From NCBI GenBank assembly GCA_019414515.1, contig DXLX01000005.1, positions 1-57,492 of the forward strand: 57,492 nucleotides of DNA, in the 5' to 3' direction. Below the pieces are notes generated by a model. That model saw nothing but the letters and a program-made list of their open reading frames with translations, was not told the DNA's origin and did not search any database. Shown piece by piece: positions 36,079-44,800 of the stretch. The DNA is from Collinsella sp. (lineage in GTDB: Bacteria > Actinomycetota > Coriobacteriia > Coriobacteriales > Coriobacteriaceae). How positions within the stretch are numbered: the first letter of the stretch is position 1; each line of letters starts with the position of its first letter. The translations under genes were made by a program, and so were the position numbers.

Positions 36079-36615
36079 CTACTTGCGGACGACCTTAACG
36101 ATGGCGTCACCGGCGGCGACGGCAGACTCGGCCTCGACGGCGAGCTCGACGTCAGCGAACTCGGCGGTGTTGGACACGGCCACGACGACGCAGTCCTTGT
36201 AACCGGCGGCAGCGATCTTGGCGCGGTCGATCTTGAGTATGGGCTGACCAGCTTTGACAACGTCGTCGGCCTTGACGAAGCCCTCGAAGCCATCACCGTT
36301 CATGTTGACGGTATCGACGCCAACGTGCACCAGAACCTCGATGCCGCTATCGGACTGCAGGCCCACGGCGTGACCCATGGTGACGGTCACCTTGCCGTCG
36401 CAGGGAGCGTAGACCAGGTCGTCCTCGGGCCACACAGCGCAGCCCTTGCCCAGAACCTCGCCACCAAAGACGGGATCGGGCACGTCGGCCATCTTGATGA
36501 CCTTGCCCTTGACAGGCGAGCACAGCACGTCGGCGCCAGCAGAAGCAGAGATGGAGGCCGGAGCAGCAGCTGCCGCGGGCTCAGCCTTCTTCTTAAACAT
36601 GTCAAACAGACCCAT
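36079..36615 (-). CDS. PTS glucose-type EIIA protein
   Basis: A 178-residue soluble EIIA of the glucose/beta-glucoside family, which takes phosphate from HPr and gives it to EIIB. After an Ala/Pro linker (MGLFDMFKKKAEPAAAAAP) the EIIA-Glc fold shows the active-site His97 in GIEVLVHVGVDTV and the supporting His82. ATG at 36615 follows AAGAGGAGAAAACAT. It stands before the GH1 gene and 12.5 kb from the EIIBC gene, with which it may pair. Confidence 0.93.
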   Translation of the reverse strand: MGLFDMFKKKAEPAAAAAPASISASAGADVLCSPVKGKVIKMADVPDPVFGGEVLGKGCAVWPEDDLVYAPCDGKVTVTMGHAVGLQSDSGIEVLVHVGVDTVNMNGDGFEGFVKADDVVKAGQPILKIDRAKIAAAGYKDCVVVAVSNTAEFADVELAVEAESAVAAGDAIVKVVRK

Positions 36616-36766
36616 ATGTTTTCTCCTCTTGATTAAGCGCAACGTTATGCGCATGCCTATGGTGATTATAGTGCCAAATGATCAAATTGCTAAGGTGAGG
36701 GCTCGAATCGCAAGCCCTTCCAAGCCCTTCCCAAAACCTTTTCCCCAGTGGCACTCATATTGTCGA

Positions 36767-38215
36767 TTAATCCAAGCCCTCGGTGCCGTTGGACTTGATG
36801 ATCCTCTGGTATGCGAAGAAGCTGTCCTTGCGGCGGCGCTCGTAAGTACCGGTGCCGTCGTCGTACTTATCGACGTGGATGAAGCCGTAGCGCTTGCGCA
36901 TCTCGCCAGTGCCGGCGGAAACCAGATCGATGGGACCCCACCAGGTGTAGGCAATCAGGTCAACACCGTCGGCAATGGCCTCGCCCATGGCCTTGATGTG
37001 GCTCTGCAAGTAGGCGATGCGATACGGGTCGTGGATGGAGCCGTCCTCCTCGATCTCGTCGTAGGCGCCCATGCCGTTCTCGACCACCATCAGCGGAATC
37101 TCGTAGCGGGCGTAAATCTCGTTGAGGGCGATACGCAGGCCCAGCGGATCGATCTGCCAGCCCCAGTCGGTGGACTCCAGATAGGGATTCTTGCCGCCAA
37201 AGGTCATGTTGCCCTCGGTCATCTCGTGGTCCTTGTGGGTGCCCACGGTGCCGGACATGTAGTAGCTAAAGGTGTAGAAATCGACCTTGCCGTCGGCGAT
37301 ATCCTGCAGGTCGCCGTCCTCCATCACGAGCTCAACATCGTTCTCGGCCCAGAAGCGCTTGGCATAGAACGGGTACTTGCCGCGCACCTGCACGTCGGAG
37401 CAGTACCAGTTCATGGTATTCATCTCCTGCTGCGTGGCGAACACGTCGGCCGGATCGCACGTGGCGGCATAGGAAAGGATGAAGCAGTCCATGTTGCCCA
37501 TCTTAAACTGCGGGTAATGCTCGTGGGCATAGCGCACGACGCGGCCACTGGCGACAAACTGGTGATGCAGCGCCTGCATACGAGCCTGCGGCGTGGTGTG
37601 GACCGCCGACGCCGGACCCTCAAAGCCCTGAATCATGCTGGTCTCAAAGAAGTTGCCCATATCCTGAGTACCGCAGTTGATCTCGTTGAAGGTGAGCCAG
37701 AACTTAACCTTGTCCTGATAGCGGTCGAAGACGGTCTGGCAGTACTTCTCAAAGAAACCGATGAGCTCGCGGCTCGCCCAGCCGTTGTATTTCTCGACCA
37801 GGTGATAGGGCATCTCGTAGTGCGAGAGGGTCACGAGCGGCTCGATATTGTGGGCACGCAGGCAGTCGAAGACGCGGTCGTAGAAGGCGAGGCCGGCCTC
37901 GTTGGGCTCAGCGTCGTCGCCGTTGGGAAAGATACGGCTCCAGGAGATGGACATGCGGAACATGGTAAAGCCCATCTCGGCGAACAGCGCGATGTCCTCC
38001 TCGTAGTGATGGTAGAAATCGATACCGTCATGATTGGGGTAGAAGCGGTTGGGGTCGATGTCGATCGTAATCTGACGCGGCTCCTTGTAGCTGCCGCCCA
38101 AGAAATGATCGTCGACAGAAGCACCGCGGCCGTCCACGTTCCAAGCGCCCTCAAACTGGTTGGCAGCGGTGGCGCCACCCCAATAGAAACCCTCGGGGAA
38201 CTTGATGTTTGCCAT
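36767..38215 (-). CDS. GH1 6-phospho-beta-glucosidase
   Basis: A 482-residue cytoplasmic glycosidase that cleaves phosphorylated beta-glucosides imported by PTS. The acid/base is Glu177 in FNEIN and the nucleophile is near Glu378 in VENGMG. The C-terminal SAGTGEMRKRYGFIHVD carries the Ser and Lys/Tyr pattern of phospho-sugar binders, favouring 6-phospho specificity. ATG at 38215 follows AAGGAGATGCTC. It sits between PTS EIIA and an AraC regulator. Confidence 0.94.
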   Translation of the reverse strand: MANIKFPEGFYWGGATAANQFEGAWNVDGRGASVDDHFLGGSYKEPRQITIDIDPNRFYPNHDGIDFYHHYEEDIALFAEMGFTMFRMSISWSRIFPNGDDAEPNEAGLAFYDRVFDCLRAHNIEPLVTLSHYEMPYHLVEKYNGWASRELIGFFEKYCQTVFDRYQDKVKFWLTFNEINCGTQDMGNFFETSMIQGFEGPASAVHTTPQARMQALHHQFVASGRVVRYAHEHYPQFKMGNMDCFILSYAATCDPADVFATQQEMNTMNWYCSDVQVRGKYPFYAKRFWAENDVELVMEDGDLQDIADGKVDFYTFSYYMSGTVGTHKDHEMTEGNMTFGGKNPYLESTDWGWQIDPLGLRIALNEIYARYEIPLMVVENGMGAYDEIEEDGSIHDPYRIAYLQSHIKAMGEAIADGVDLIAYTWWGPIDLVSAGTGEMRKRYGFIHVDKYDDGTGTYERRRKDSFFAYQRIIKSNGTEGLD

Positions 38216-38353
38216 GAGCATCTCCTTTGCATCGCGGGTCGATAAGCCGAGTATCGCCCACGCGCGGGACGGGCAGAAGCGGGCGTACCAAACCCGACAC
38301 TTCTTTTCGCGCCCACGGGCCACCGCCGCCCCGTCTCTGACACTTCCTGATAC

Positions 38354-38412
38354 CGACCAAAAAGGGACAGGTTTATTTTGTTCGGTTTTATCTGGGCAAA
38401 CGCTGGCGGTAG
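38354..38412. repeat. TAAACCTGTCCC palindromic element (copy 1)
   Basis: On the minus strand ACCGAACAAAA, TAAACCTGTCCC, TTTTTGGTCGGT. It shares a further 15 bases (CCCAGATAAAACCGA) with the inverted copy at 39543-39605, on the other side of the AraC gene. It encodes the last residues and stop of that gene. Confidence 0.75.
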
Positions 38413-39395
38413 GCGGCCGGCGTGCAGCCATAGCGCTCGGCAAACTTTTTGTAGAAGAAGCTCATATTGGCATAGCCCACCTCGCGCGCTGCGGCCTCCG
38501 CAGTAGCACCGGTGTCGAGTAGCGCCGCCGCGCGTGTCAGGCGGCTCTCCTGCACGAGCTGCATAAATGTGCGGCCCGTCTGCCGCTTGAGCAGTGCGCT
38601 TGCATAGTTGGGACTCAGGTGCAGGTGGCGGGCCAAATCGTCGAGTGTGCAATCGCAAGCATGCCGCTCGATGTAGCTCATCGCCGCCGCAACCTGCGCC
38701 GAGGGAAGCGCGGGTGCGCCCGTTTGCAGCAGCGCGGCCTCGTAGCTTTGCATGAGCTCGACCAGCAGCAGCTCAAACAGCCTCGACACGATCTGGGGGC
38801 TCGCTGTCGTCGGCTCCAGGAGCTCGCACAACATCTCCTGCATATACCGGCGCACGCGGCGACTGTTGCCCGTACGGAAATGCACGTGCCCGCGATGATC
38901 GGTCTCGTCGTTAAGTGCGTTGAGCAGGAACTGCGAGACGGCACTTGTGGGCGAAAGGCTTTGCTCCAGACTGCGGCGCAGCATCGGCCGCGAAATGACA
39001 ATGCTCAACATCAGGTCATGCTCGCCGAGCTCGTCTACGGCATGCGGGCAGGCGGCATCGAGCAGAAGCACCTCGTTTTGGGCGAGTGTGAGTTGCGTAC
39101 CATTGACAATCTGTGGCGCGCTCCCTCGATAGACATAGCTGATTTCGACATAATCGTGCACGTGCTCCGGCACGGGGTTAAAGCGCGAGTTGCGCACAAT
39201 CGACAGGCCCTCGGGCATGCCTTCTTGGTGCAGGGCGTATGTCGCGTTACCGATTTTATGAACATGCCTGCCATCGATATCTGCCTGTTGACCCCGTCTA
39301 AATGCATCGTTCCAGTCATAGCGAGCGCCCGCGCAGTAAGCGCGCTCACTGTCGGTCAGCTCGAGCAAAAGATTGTCCAAACATGCGATATCCAT
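38388..39395 (-). CDS. AraC-family transcriptional regulator
   Basis: A 335-residue sugar-type activator. The N-terminal cupin (about residues 70-130, FNPVPEHVHDYVEISYVYRG) would bind a carbohydrate. The C-terminal AraC double HTH (about 235-333) has CTLDDLARHLHLSPNYASALLKRQ and the second-helix signature VGYANMSFFYKKFAERYGCTPAAYR. ATG at 39395 is the only good start. It is divergent from the GH106-like gene and next to GH1. Inverted copies of a repeat flank it, and the last codons (QRLPR) lie inside one copy. Confidence 0.92.
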   Translation of the reverse strand: MDIACLDNLLLELTDSERAYCAGARYDWNDAFRRGQQADIDGRHVHKIGNATYALHQEGMPEGLSIVRNSRFNPVPEHVHDYVEISYVYRGSAPQIVNGTQLTLAQNEVLLLDAACPHAVDELGEHDLMLSIVISRPMLRRSLEQSLSPTSAVSQFLLNALNDETDHRGHVHFRTGNSRRVRRYMQEMLCELLEPTTASPQIVSRLFELLLVELMQSYEAALLQTGAPALPSAQVAAAMSYIERHACDCTLDDLARHLHLSPNYASALLKRQTGRTFMQLVQESRLTRAAALLDTGATAEAAAREVGYANMSFFYKKFAERYGCTPAAYRQRLPR

Positions 39396-39542
39396 GGCGC
39401 CACCATCGTTGATTTAGTCATATTTAGCCGTGGTTTTGATATTAGCAGGGCAGCGCGGACGACATACCCTGAACTCGCAAAGGTTTAGAAGGTTGGTTCT
39501 GGCATGTGGCACGCGTCCCAGCGCTTCGCCAAGCAGCTGCGG

Positions 39543-39605
39543 GGTGGCGTTTGCCCAGATAAAACCGACCAAAATAAACCTGTCCCTTTTTGGCAGGTTT
39601 TGAAG
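39543..39605. repeat. TAAACCTGTCCC palindromic element (copy 2)
   Basis: GGCGTTTGCCCAGATAAAAC is followed by CGACCAAAA, TAAACCTGTCCC and TTTTTGGCAGG. It is the inverted partner of 38354-38412 and ends just before the ribosome site of the GH106-like gene. It overlaps no coding sequence. Confidence 0.75.
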
Positions 39606-39613
39606 GAGTGAGT

Positions 39614-42181
39614 ATGGTGGCATATGACAACCATGTGCTTCCGTTCTTGTGGCTCAAGGGCGAGACGCGCGAGACGATTGCCGAATACTTGGAACAGATC
39701 GCCGGTGCGGACATCCGCGAAGTCTGTCTTGAGTCGCGCACGCACCCCGAGTTTTGCCGCGATGGCTGGTGGTCTGACCTGCGCTATATCATCGGCGAGT
39801 GCAAGCGCTTGGGGTTGAAGATCTGGCTGCTCGACGATGCGCACTTCCCCACGGGCTATGCCAACGGCGCGCTTGCAGGCGAGGATGTTGACCCCGCGCT
39901 TAAAAAGACCGTGCTCAAGCATCGCACGGTTACGGTCGTCGGGCCCCAGCCGTCCACGGTCATTAAGCTCGGCAATCTTATGGATCCCACGGAGCGCTTT
40001 GTGGGCTCGGCGACTTTCGACGCCGCCAGCGCACCGCTCGACCTTGAGCTCTCCGTTGAGCAGGCCGACGGCACCCCCGCTTGCCTGCGTTTTGACGCAC
40101 CCGCCGGCATCACCACCGTCGAGCTCTACGTCACCAGCCAAAAGACCGGCTTTCGCGATGAGTACATCAACATGGTCGACGCCGATTCGTGCCGCGTGCT
40201 CATCGATGCCGTCTATGAGCCCACGTTTGCGCATCTGGGCGATGAGTTCGGCCGCACCATCCTGGGCTTCTTTACCGATGAACCGGGCTTTATGAACGAG
40301 AAGGGAACCACCCTCGACGACGCCTCTACCAGCAGCTTTATCGGAAGAGGAGATCTGGCACTGCCCTGGTCGGACGAGCTTGCCAGCCGTTTGCGTAATG
40401 CACTTGGCGAGGACTGGCTCACCAAGCTGCGCGGCCTTTGGACGCGCGAGGCAGATGGCGCCCGAGTCCGTCACACCTACATGGACATTGCCACGCAACT
40501 CTACCGCGCATGCTTTGACGAGCAGATTGGCGACTGGTGCCGCGAGCGCGGCGTCATGCACATCGGACATGTGATTGAGGACAAGAGTTGCCACACGCGC
40601 TTGGGCCAGGGCGCTGGGCACTACTTCCGCGCTGTCGCCGGCCAGGACATGGCGGGCATCGATGTGGTTATTAACCAGCTCGCCCCCGGCATCGACCACG
40701 GCCCTTACAGCTACTTCCATGGCGCATGGAACATGGAGTTCTTTACCTACGCGCTTGCCAAACTGGGCTCTTCGGCCGCGCGCCTCGACCCCAAAAAGCA
40801 AGGGCGCTGCATGGCCGAGGTCTTTGGCGCCTTTGGCTGGCACGAGGGCTTGCGCGAGATGAAGTGGATTGCCGACCACATGCTCGTCCGCGGCGTCAAT
40901 TGGTTTACGCCGCACGCGTTTAGCATGGCGCCCTTCCCCGATTGGGACTGCCCGCCGCACTTTTACGCGCACGGCAACAACCCGCAGTGGCCGCACTTTG
41001 GCCAGCTCATGAGCTATATGAACCGTACGGCAACGCTGCTTTCGGGAGGCTGTGCCACGCGCCCCGTCGCCATCCTGTACCATGCCGATGCCGAATGGGC
41101 CGGTAGCGCCATGCCTATCGAGCGCGTGGCGGCAGAGCTCACGCGCGCGCAGATAGACTTTGATTTTGTGCCCGCCGAGGCTTTTGAGGACAAGAGCCGC
41201 TACAAGGTTTCGATTGCCGATGGATTGCTTGGTGTTAACAACTGCCACTACCAGGCATTTGTTATGACCGGTGCTACGTTTATTGGCGCGGAGACGGCAA
41301 AGGCGACGAGATACATGACGGATGCAGGCGTTATGGTGCTTGCCGTCGACGAGGTGCCCGGCGCATTCTACGATTCCGATGGCGCGGTCGAGCTGGGAGG
41401 GCTCGTCGCAACGCCGCTCGCCGATGTCGCCCGCGCGCTTGCAAGCGCGGGACTGCAGACTGTTGTGCCTGACGTACCGCAGCCTTGGCTACGTGCGCTT
41501 CGCTACGAGCGGGCGGGCGAGACCTACATTATGCTCGTCAACGAGCACCCACGCGAGCGCATCGACTGCACGGTTGCACTTGCGACAGGCGAGCGCCTTT
41601 GCGGCACGCGGCTCGACCTGCTAAACGGTGCCGAGCCCGTTGCGTTTGACGGTGCGCTGGAGCTCGCACCCTTCGAGAGCTGCATCGTTGTTTTGCAAGC
41701 GAGCAACGAGGATGCGCCCGGAGACGGCGTAATCGACGCTGATACATCGCTCGGCCTGCGCATCGAAGGCCCATGGACCGTTGCCCTCTCCCCTGCCGGC
41801 AGCAATGGCGCCTTTGGTGAACCACAAAAGCTCAAGCACCTATGCGACCTTACAGCCGATCTGTTCACCGGCACCTGCGGTACCTACCGATATCATGCGT
41901 CGTTTGAGCTGGCCAACGATTGCGCCGACGCTACGATCGACCTGGGAGACGTCTACGAAACCGCAACGCTCACGCTCGATGGACGCTCACTCGGCACACG
42001 CATCTGCCCGCCCTACCGTTTTGCCGCCGGCGCACTTTCCGCCGGTGCGCATGAGCTCACGATCGACGTCATCAACACGCTCGACCATGCGATCCCCGAC
42101 ATCTTCGGCCTCACCGAGCCCGTCGCCCCCAGCGGCATCCTCGGCCCCGTTACCCTTTGCGGGCAAAACCTGCCAAAATAA
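39614..42181 (+). CDS. Glycoside hydrolase, GH106-like (alpha-L-rhamnosidase type)
   Basis: An 855-residue enzyme, probably cytoplasmic as no signal is seen. The N-terminal barrel opens with WLKGETRETIAEYLEQIAGA, EVCLESRTHPEF, LRYIIGECKRLGLKIWLLDD and FPTGYANG, the pattern I associate with GH106 and related families. FFTDEPGF and MHIGHVIEDKSCHTR follow. A C-terminal galactose-binding-like sandwich (about 730-840, TYRYHASFEL, LDGRSLGTRICPPYRF) completes it. ATG at 39614 follows AAGGAGTGAGT. The stop codon lies inside a repeat element. Specificity for rhamnose is inference. Confidence 0.72.
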   Translation: MVAYDNHVLPFLWLKGETRETIAEYLEQIAGADIREVCLESRTHPEFCRDGWWSDLRYIIGECKRLGLKIWLLDDAHFPTGYANGALAGEDVDPALKKTVLKHRTVTVVGPQPSTVIKLGNLMDPTERFVGSATFDAASAPLDLELSVEQADGTPACLRFDAPAGITTVELYVTSQKTGFRDEYINMVDADSCRVLIDAVYEPTFAHLGDEFGRTILGFFTDEPGFMNEKGTTLDDASTSSFIGRGDLALPWSDELASRLRNALGEDWLTKLRGLWTREADGARVRHTYMDIATQLYRACFDEQIGDWCRERGVMHIGHVIEDKSCHTRLGQGAGHYFRAVAGQDMAGIDVVINQLAPGIDHGPYSYFHGAWNMEFFTYALAKLGSSAARLDPKKQGRCMAEVFGAFGWHEGLREMKWIADHMLVRGVNWFTPHAFSMAPFPDWDCPPHFYAHGNNPQWPHFGQLMSYMNRTATLLSGGCATRPVAILYHADAEWAGSAMPIERVAAELTRAQIDFDFVPAEAFEDKSRYKVSIADGLLGVNNCHYQAFVMTGATFIGAETAKATRYMTDAGVMVLAVDEVPGAFYDSDGAVELGGLVATPLADVARALASAGLQTVVPDVPQPWLRALRYERAGETYIMLVNEHPRERIDCTVALATGERLCGTRLDLLNGAEPVAFDGALELAPFESCIVVLQASNEDAPGDGVIDADTSLGLRIEGPWTVALSPAGSNGAFGEPQKLKHLCDLTADLFTGTCGTYRYHASFELANDCADATIDLGDVYETATLTLDGRSLGTRICPPYRFAAGALSAGAHELTIDVINTLDHAIPDIFGLTEPVAPSGILGPVTLCGQNLPK

Positions 42182-42204
42182 ACCTGTCCCTTTTTGGCAG
42201 GTTT
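42166..42204. repeat. TAAACCTGTCCC palindromic element (copy 3)
   Basis: AAACCTGCCAAAA (42166-42178), TAAACCTGTCCC, TTTTTGGCAGGTTT (42191-42204). The stem is different from copy 1 yet self-complementary, while the loop is unchanged. It contains the stop codon of the GH106-like gene. Confidence 0.75.
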
Positions 42205-42223
42205 GGCGAGTGTGGGAGTTCGC

Positions 42224-43078
42224 ATGGATATCAAACGCAAGATCACCGAAGCGCAGGGCCTCACCCCCACCGAGCAACAGCTCGGCATTGCAGCCCTTGC
42301 CATCGGTCAGGACATCCGCGGACTTTCTATTAAGGAATTTGCCGCGCGCACCAACGTTTCGGTCGCGAGCGTACACCGTTTTTGCAAAAAGCTCGGTCTC
42401 GAAGGCTTCAAGGATCTCAAGGTCGAGCTTATTCGCTTGGCAACCGAGGCGGGAAACCGCCGCGACGTGGACATCAACTTTCCCTTTGATGCTACGTCCA
42501 GCCCCGCGCAGGTTATGGAGCGTATGGAGGGGCTTTATCAGACCACGCTGGCCGAAACGCAGGAGCTGCTCGACCCCACGCAGCTTGACCACGCCGCCAA
42601 GCTCATCGCGAACGCCCGACAGGTCGACATCTACACGGGCTCGCACAACCTCTATCCAGCGGGAATGTTCCGCGACCGCCTGCTCTCCGCCGGCAAAAGC
42701 GCAACGTGCCACGACGGTGTCGAGGCCCAGGTGCGCACGGCGCTCGCCTCGGACCCCGACCATGTGGCAATCGTCATCTCCTACAGCGGCCTTGCCCCCA
42801 ACCTCAAGGACATCTTGCCGATCCTCAGCAGTCGGCATGTCCCGGTCATCGTCATCGGCACGCCTTATTGCGCGCGCATTCACCCCGGCTTTGCCGCCTA
42901 CCTTACGGTGAGCGACCACGAGAGCATGACGCATCGCATCACGCAGTTCGCGAGCCACATCGCCGTGCAATACGTGCTCGATTCGCTTTACAGTAGCTAC
43001 TTCGCCAAAGACTACGCCCACTGCTCCGAATTCCTGGAGCGCTCGTTTCCCTACACCCGCCTCCCGGGGCTCAAGTAG
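42224..43078 (+). CDS. RpiR/MurR-family regulator
   Basis: A 284-residue regulator. The N-terminal HTH_6 (residues 1-75) shows SIKEFAARTNVSVASVHRFC and KLGLEGFKDLKVEL. The C-terminal SIS domain (about 115-245) has VDIYTGSHNLYPAGMFRDRL and VAIVISYSGLAPNLKDI, which bind a sugar phosphate. ATG at 42224 follows GGGAGTTCGC. It follows the GH106-like gene by 42 bp and probably controls it together with the sugar uptake genes nearby. Confidence 0.92.
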   Translation: MDIKRKITEAQGLTPTEQQLGIAALAIGQDIRGLSIKEFAARTNVSVASVHRFCKKLGLEGFKDLKVELIRLATEAGNRRDVDINFPFDATSSPAQVMERMEGLYQTTLAETQELLDPTQLDHAAKLIANARQVDIYTGSHNLYPAGMFRDRLLSAGKSATCHDGVEAQVRTALASDPDHVAIVISYSGLAPNLKDILPILSSRHVPVIVIGTPYCARIHPGFAAYLTVSDHESMTHRITQFASHIAVQYVLDSLYSSYFAKDYAHCSEFLERSFPYTRLPGLK

Positions 43079-43121
43079 CGACGAGCGCGGATTTTTGGAC
43101 GCATATCTAACGAGCGTGGAT

Positions 43122-43135
43122 GACTAGTCATTGGG
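43122..43135. repeat. Left half of an ACGTCCCC palindrome split by the insertion
   Basis: GACTAGTCATTGGG. Joined to GGACGTTCTTAAACGACTAG at 44732-44751 and the following TC, it recreates (apart from one G) the reverse complement of the intact element at 54167-54201. Confidence 0.75.
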
Positions 43136-43164
43136 TGTTCCTATAGTTTTGTCAACCGTCGGGG

Positions 43165-43421
43165 CTACTCCCGGTAGGGCACCCGGTCGCGCATCACGGC
43201 GTATATCGCCCTGAGCCGCTTCCTCGCGACGGCCTTGAGCGCCCGCCCGTGCCCCATGCCCCGCGCCCTGCAGGCCCGGTAGTACTCGCCGTAGCGCCCC
43301 GAGGACTTCACCAGGCTGTTGCACGAGAAGATCAGCAGGGACTTGAGCCTCGCGTCGCCGCGCCTGGACGCCCTGACCGACCTCACCGACGTGCCGGAGC
43401 TCCTCACCCTCGGGGCTATGC
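43165..43421 (-). pseudogene. C-terminal fragment of IS110-family transposase
   Basis: About 85 codons up to TAG at 43165. The residues SGTSVRSVRASRRGDARLKS, then RYGEYYRACRARGMGHGRAL, ARKRLRAIYAVMRDRVPY are the Transposase_20 C-terminal domain of IS110/IS116/IS902 proteins. The reading frame runs into the IS3 end at 43421 and its N-terminal RuvC-like domain is absent. It is a truncated relic. Confidence 0.8.
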
Positions 43422-43435
43422 TGGATTGGCAACAT

Positions 43436-44323
43436 CTATTTGGACGATTCCGGGAGGGACAGCCCCGCTTCCCTGAACTCGACCGGCGACATGTAGCCCA
43501 GCGTCGAGTGGATCCTGAAGTTGTTGTACCAGTGCACGTAGTCCGAGAGCTTGGCCCGGAGCTCGCGCGTCGTGCCGAACGTCTCGCGGTGGACGAGCTC
43601 GGCCTTCAGTATCCTGTTGGTCGACTCGTCGACGGCGTTGTCGTAGGGGCAGCCCTTGGCCGACAGCGACCTCTCAATGCCGAAGGCCTCGAGCATCAGG
43701 TCGATCTCGGCGTTGTCGAACTCGCTGCCGCGGTCCGTGTGGAAGACCTCGATGTCCGAGATGGGGAAGGAGAGCGTCGCGAACGCCGACTTGACCAGCC
43801 GGGCGTCCTTCCTGGGCCCGGCGGAGTGGCCGACGATCTCCCTGTTGCAGGGGTCGACGAGCAGGCAGACGTAGTTCCACGAGGCCCCGACTCGCACGTA
43901 GGTCAGGTCGCTGCATATATGGGTGCTAACACCCTGCCGCCGAGGCCGCGCGCGACGGCGTTGGGCACGTCGGCCTCGTTGACCGCCCCGGGGTGCACCT
44001 TGAACCTCTTCCTGCCGTATGCCGCCGGCCAGGCCGTTCTCCCTCATGATGCGGCAGACCCGGCGCCGGCTGACGGTGACGCCCGACCTCCCGGGCGACG
44101 CCTTTATCTTGCGCGAGCCGTACCGGCCCTTGCTGGCGGCGTGGGCCGCGACCACGGCCGGCGCGGCGGGGTCCGGCGCGGCGGGCCGGTCGGCCCGCGA
44201 GCGCATGGAGTAGTACGTCGACCTCGCGACGCCGAGGAGCCTGCACTGCGCTGATATGGGGTAGCGGCCCTCGTTGGCCGCTATGGCCCTCACTTTCGAG
44301 CGTATATCAGCGCCGCTTGTTTT
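43436..44323 (-). pseudogene. IS3 OrfB (DDE transposase), frame-disrupted
   Basis: The integrase-type catalytic domain shows SDLTYVRV (first Asp), EVFHTDRGSEFDN (second Asp) and DNAVDESTNRILKAEL (Glu), ending IHSTLGYMSPVEFREAGL. Between about 44025 and 43930 the sensible sequence (KRFKVHPGAVNEADVPNAVA) is in another frame, so there are two compensating shifts leaving roughly 33 wrong residues. The upstream part (IRSKVRAIAANEGRYPISAQ) is the usual HTH_21. Either the gene is dead or the assembly has errors. Confidence 0.75.
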
Positions 44324-44577
44324 AAGACGTCGACCTCCATCCGGAGCCTGCGGTTCTCGCGCTCGAGCTCCAGGATCCGGTTCTGCTCGGGCGTGCGGTT
44401 GTCCGCGGCGCGCGGCTAGCCGGTCGCGTTTATCGACTTGATCCACCTCTCCACGGTGCTCTTGCCGAGGTCGTACTCGTCCATGATCTCGCGCTTGGGC
44501 TTGCCGGCGTTGTAGAGGTCGACTATCTGCCTCTTGAACTCGTCGGTGAAATGCCTCGGGTGCCTGGGGTCCCTCAT
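44296..44577 (-). pseudogene. IS3 OrfA with in-frame TAG
   Basis: Begins MRDPRHPRHFTDEFKRQIVD at ATG 44577 and stops after SINATG at a TAG (44416-44418). The same frame then continues with NRTPEQNRILELERENRRLR, a leucine-zipper region typical of OrfA, up to TGA near 44296. The TAG probably arose from a serine codon. Without it OrfA would be about 93 residues, near family size. Confidence 0.78.
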
Positions 44578-44731
44578 ATACGGCCCTCCCGTCTCCTGCG
44601 CCCCTCCCGGAACTGTCCACATCAGTGTAGCCAATCCATCGGCCGTGCGCGGGCGCCCGGTCGGCGGCCCGTTCTGGGCGCGCCTCAATCGTAGCCCGAG
44701 ACGGTCCCGGGCTGACAATTTCGACTGTAAT

Positions 44732-44776
44732 GGACGTTCTTAAACGACTAGTCAAACAAGAACGTCCCCAATGACT
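44732..44776. repeat. Right half of the split palindrome plus a further ACGTCCCC copy
   Basis: GGACGTTCTTAAACGACTAG and TC (44732-44753), then AAGAACGTCCCCAATGACTA at 44758-44777. The second copy leads directly into the three-hairpin element, as also happens at 15670-15731. Confidence 0.7.
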
Positions 44777-44800
44777 ACTCCGGCAACGCCGATGTTTTTG

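Larger units (their letters stand above)
43422..44638 (-). mobile_element. IS3-family insertion sequence, decayed
   Basis: Terminal inverted repeats are TGGATTGGCAACATCTATTT at 43422 and, reading inward from 44638, TGGATTGGCTACACTGATGT. It is 1217 bp and contains overlapping orfA and orfB on the minus strand, joined by a possible -1 slippage run TTAAAAC (44319-44325). No clear target duplication flanks it. Both frames carry disruptions. Confidence 0.82.
43136..44731 (-). mobile_element. IS110-family remnant interrupted by an IS3 element
   Basis: The outer pieces 43136-43421 and 44639-44731 lie between the two halves of a palindromic element. The left piece encodes the end of an IS110-type transposase; the right piece (93 bp) is noncoding and could be the other end. 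IS110 elements are known to insert into repeated palindromes and leave little or no target duplication, which fits. Most of the transposase gene is missing, so it is not autonomous. Confidence 0.6.

Noticed and set aside
44639..44731. Short frame upstream of IS3 OrfA considered as the N terminus of the IS110 transposase
   Set aside because: The translation lacks the RuvC-like start motif (GIDV...K) in any frame; more likely a noncoding end.
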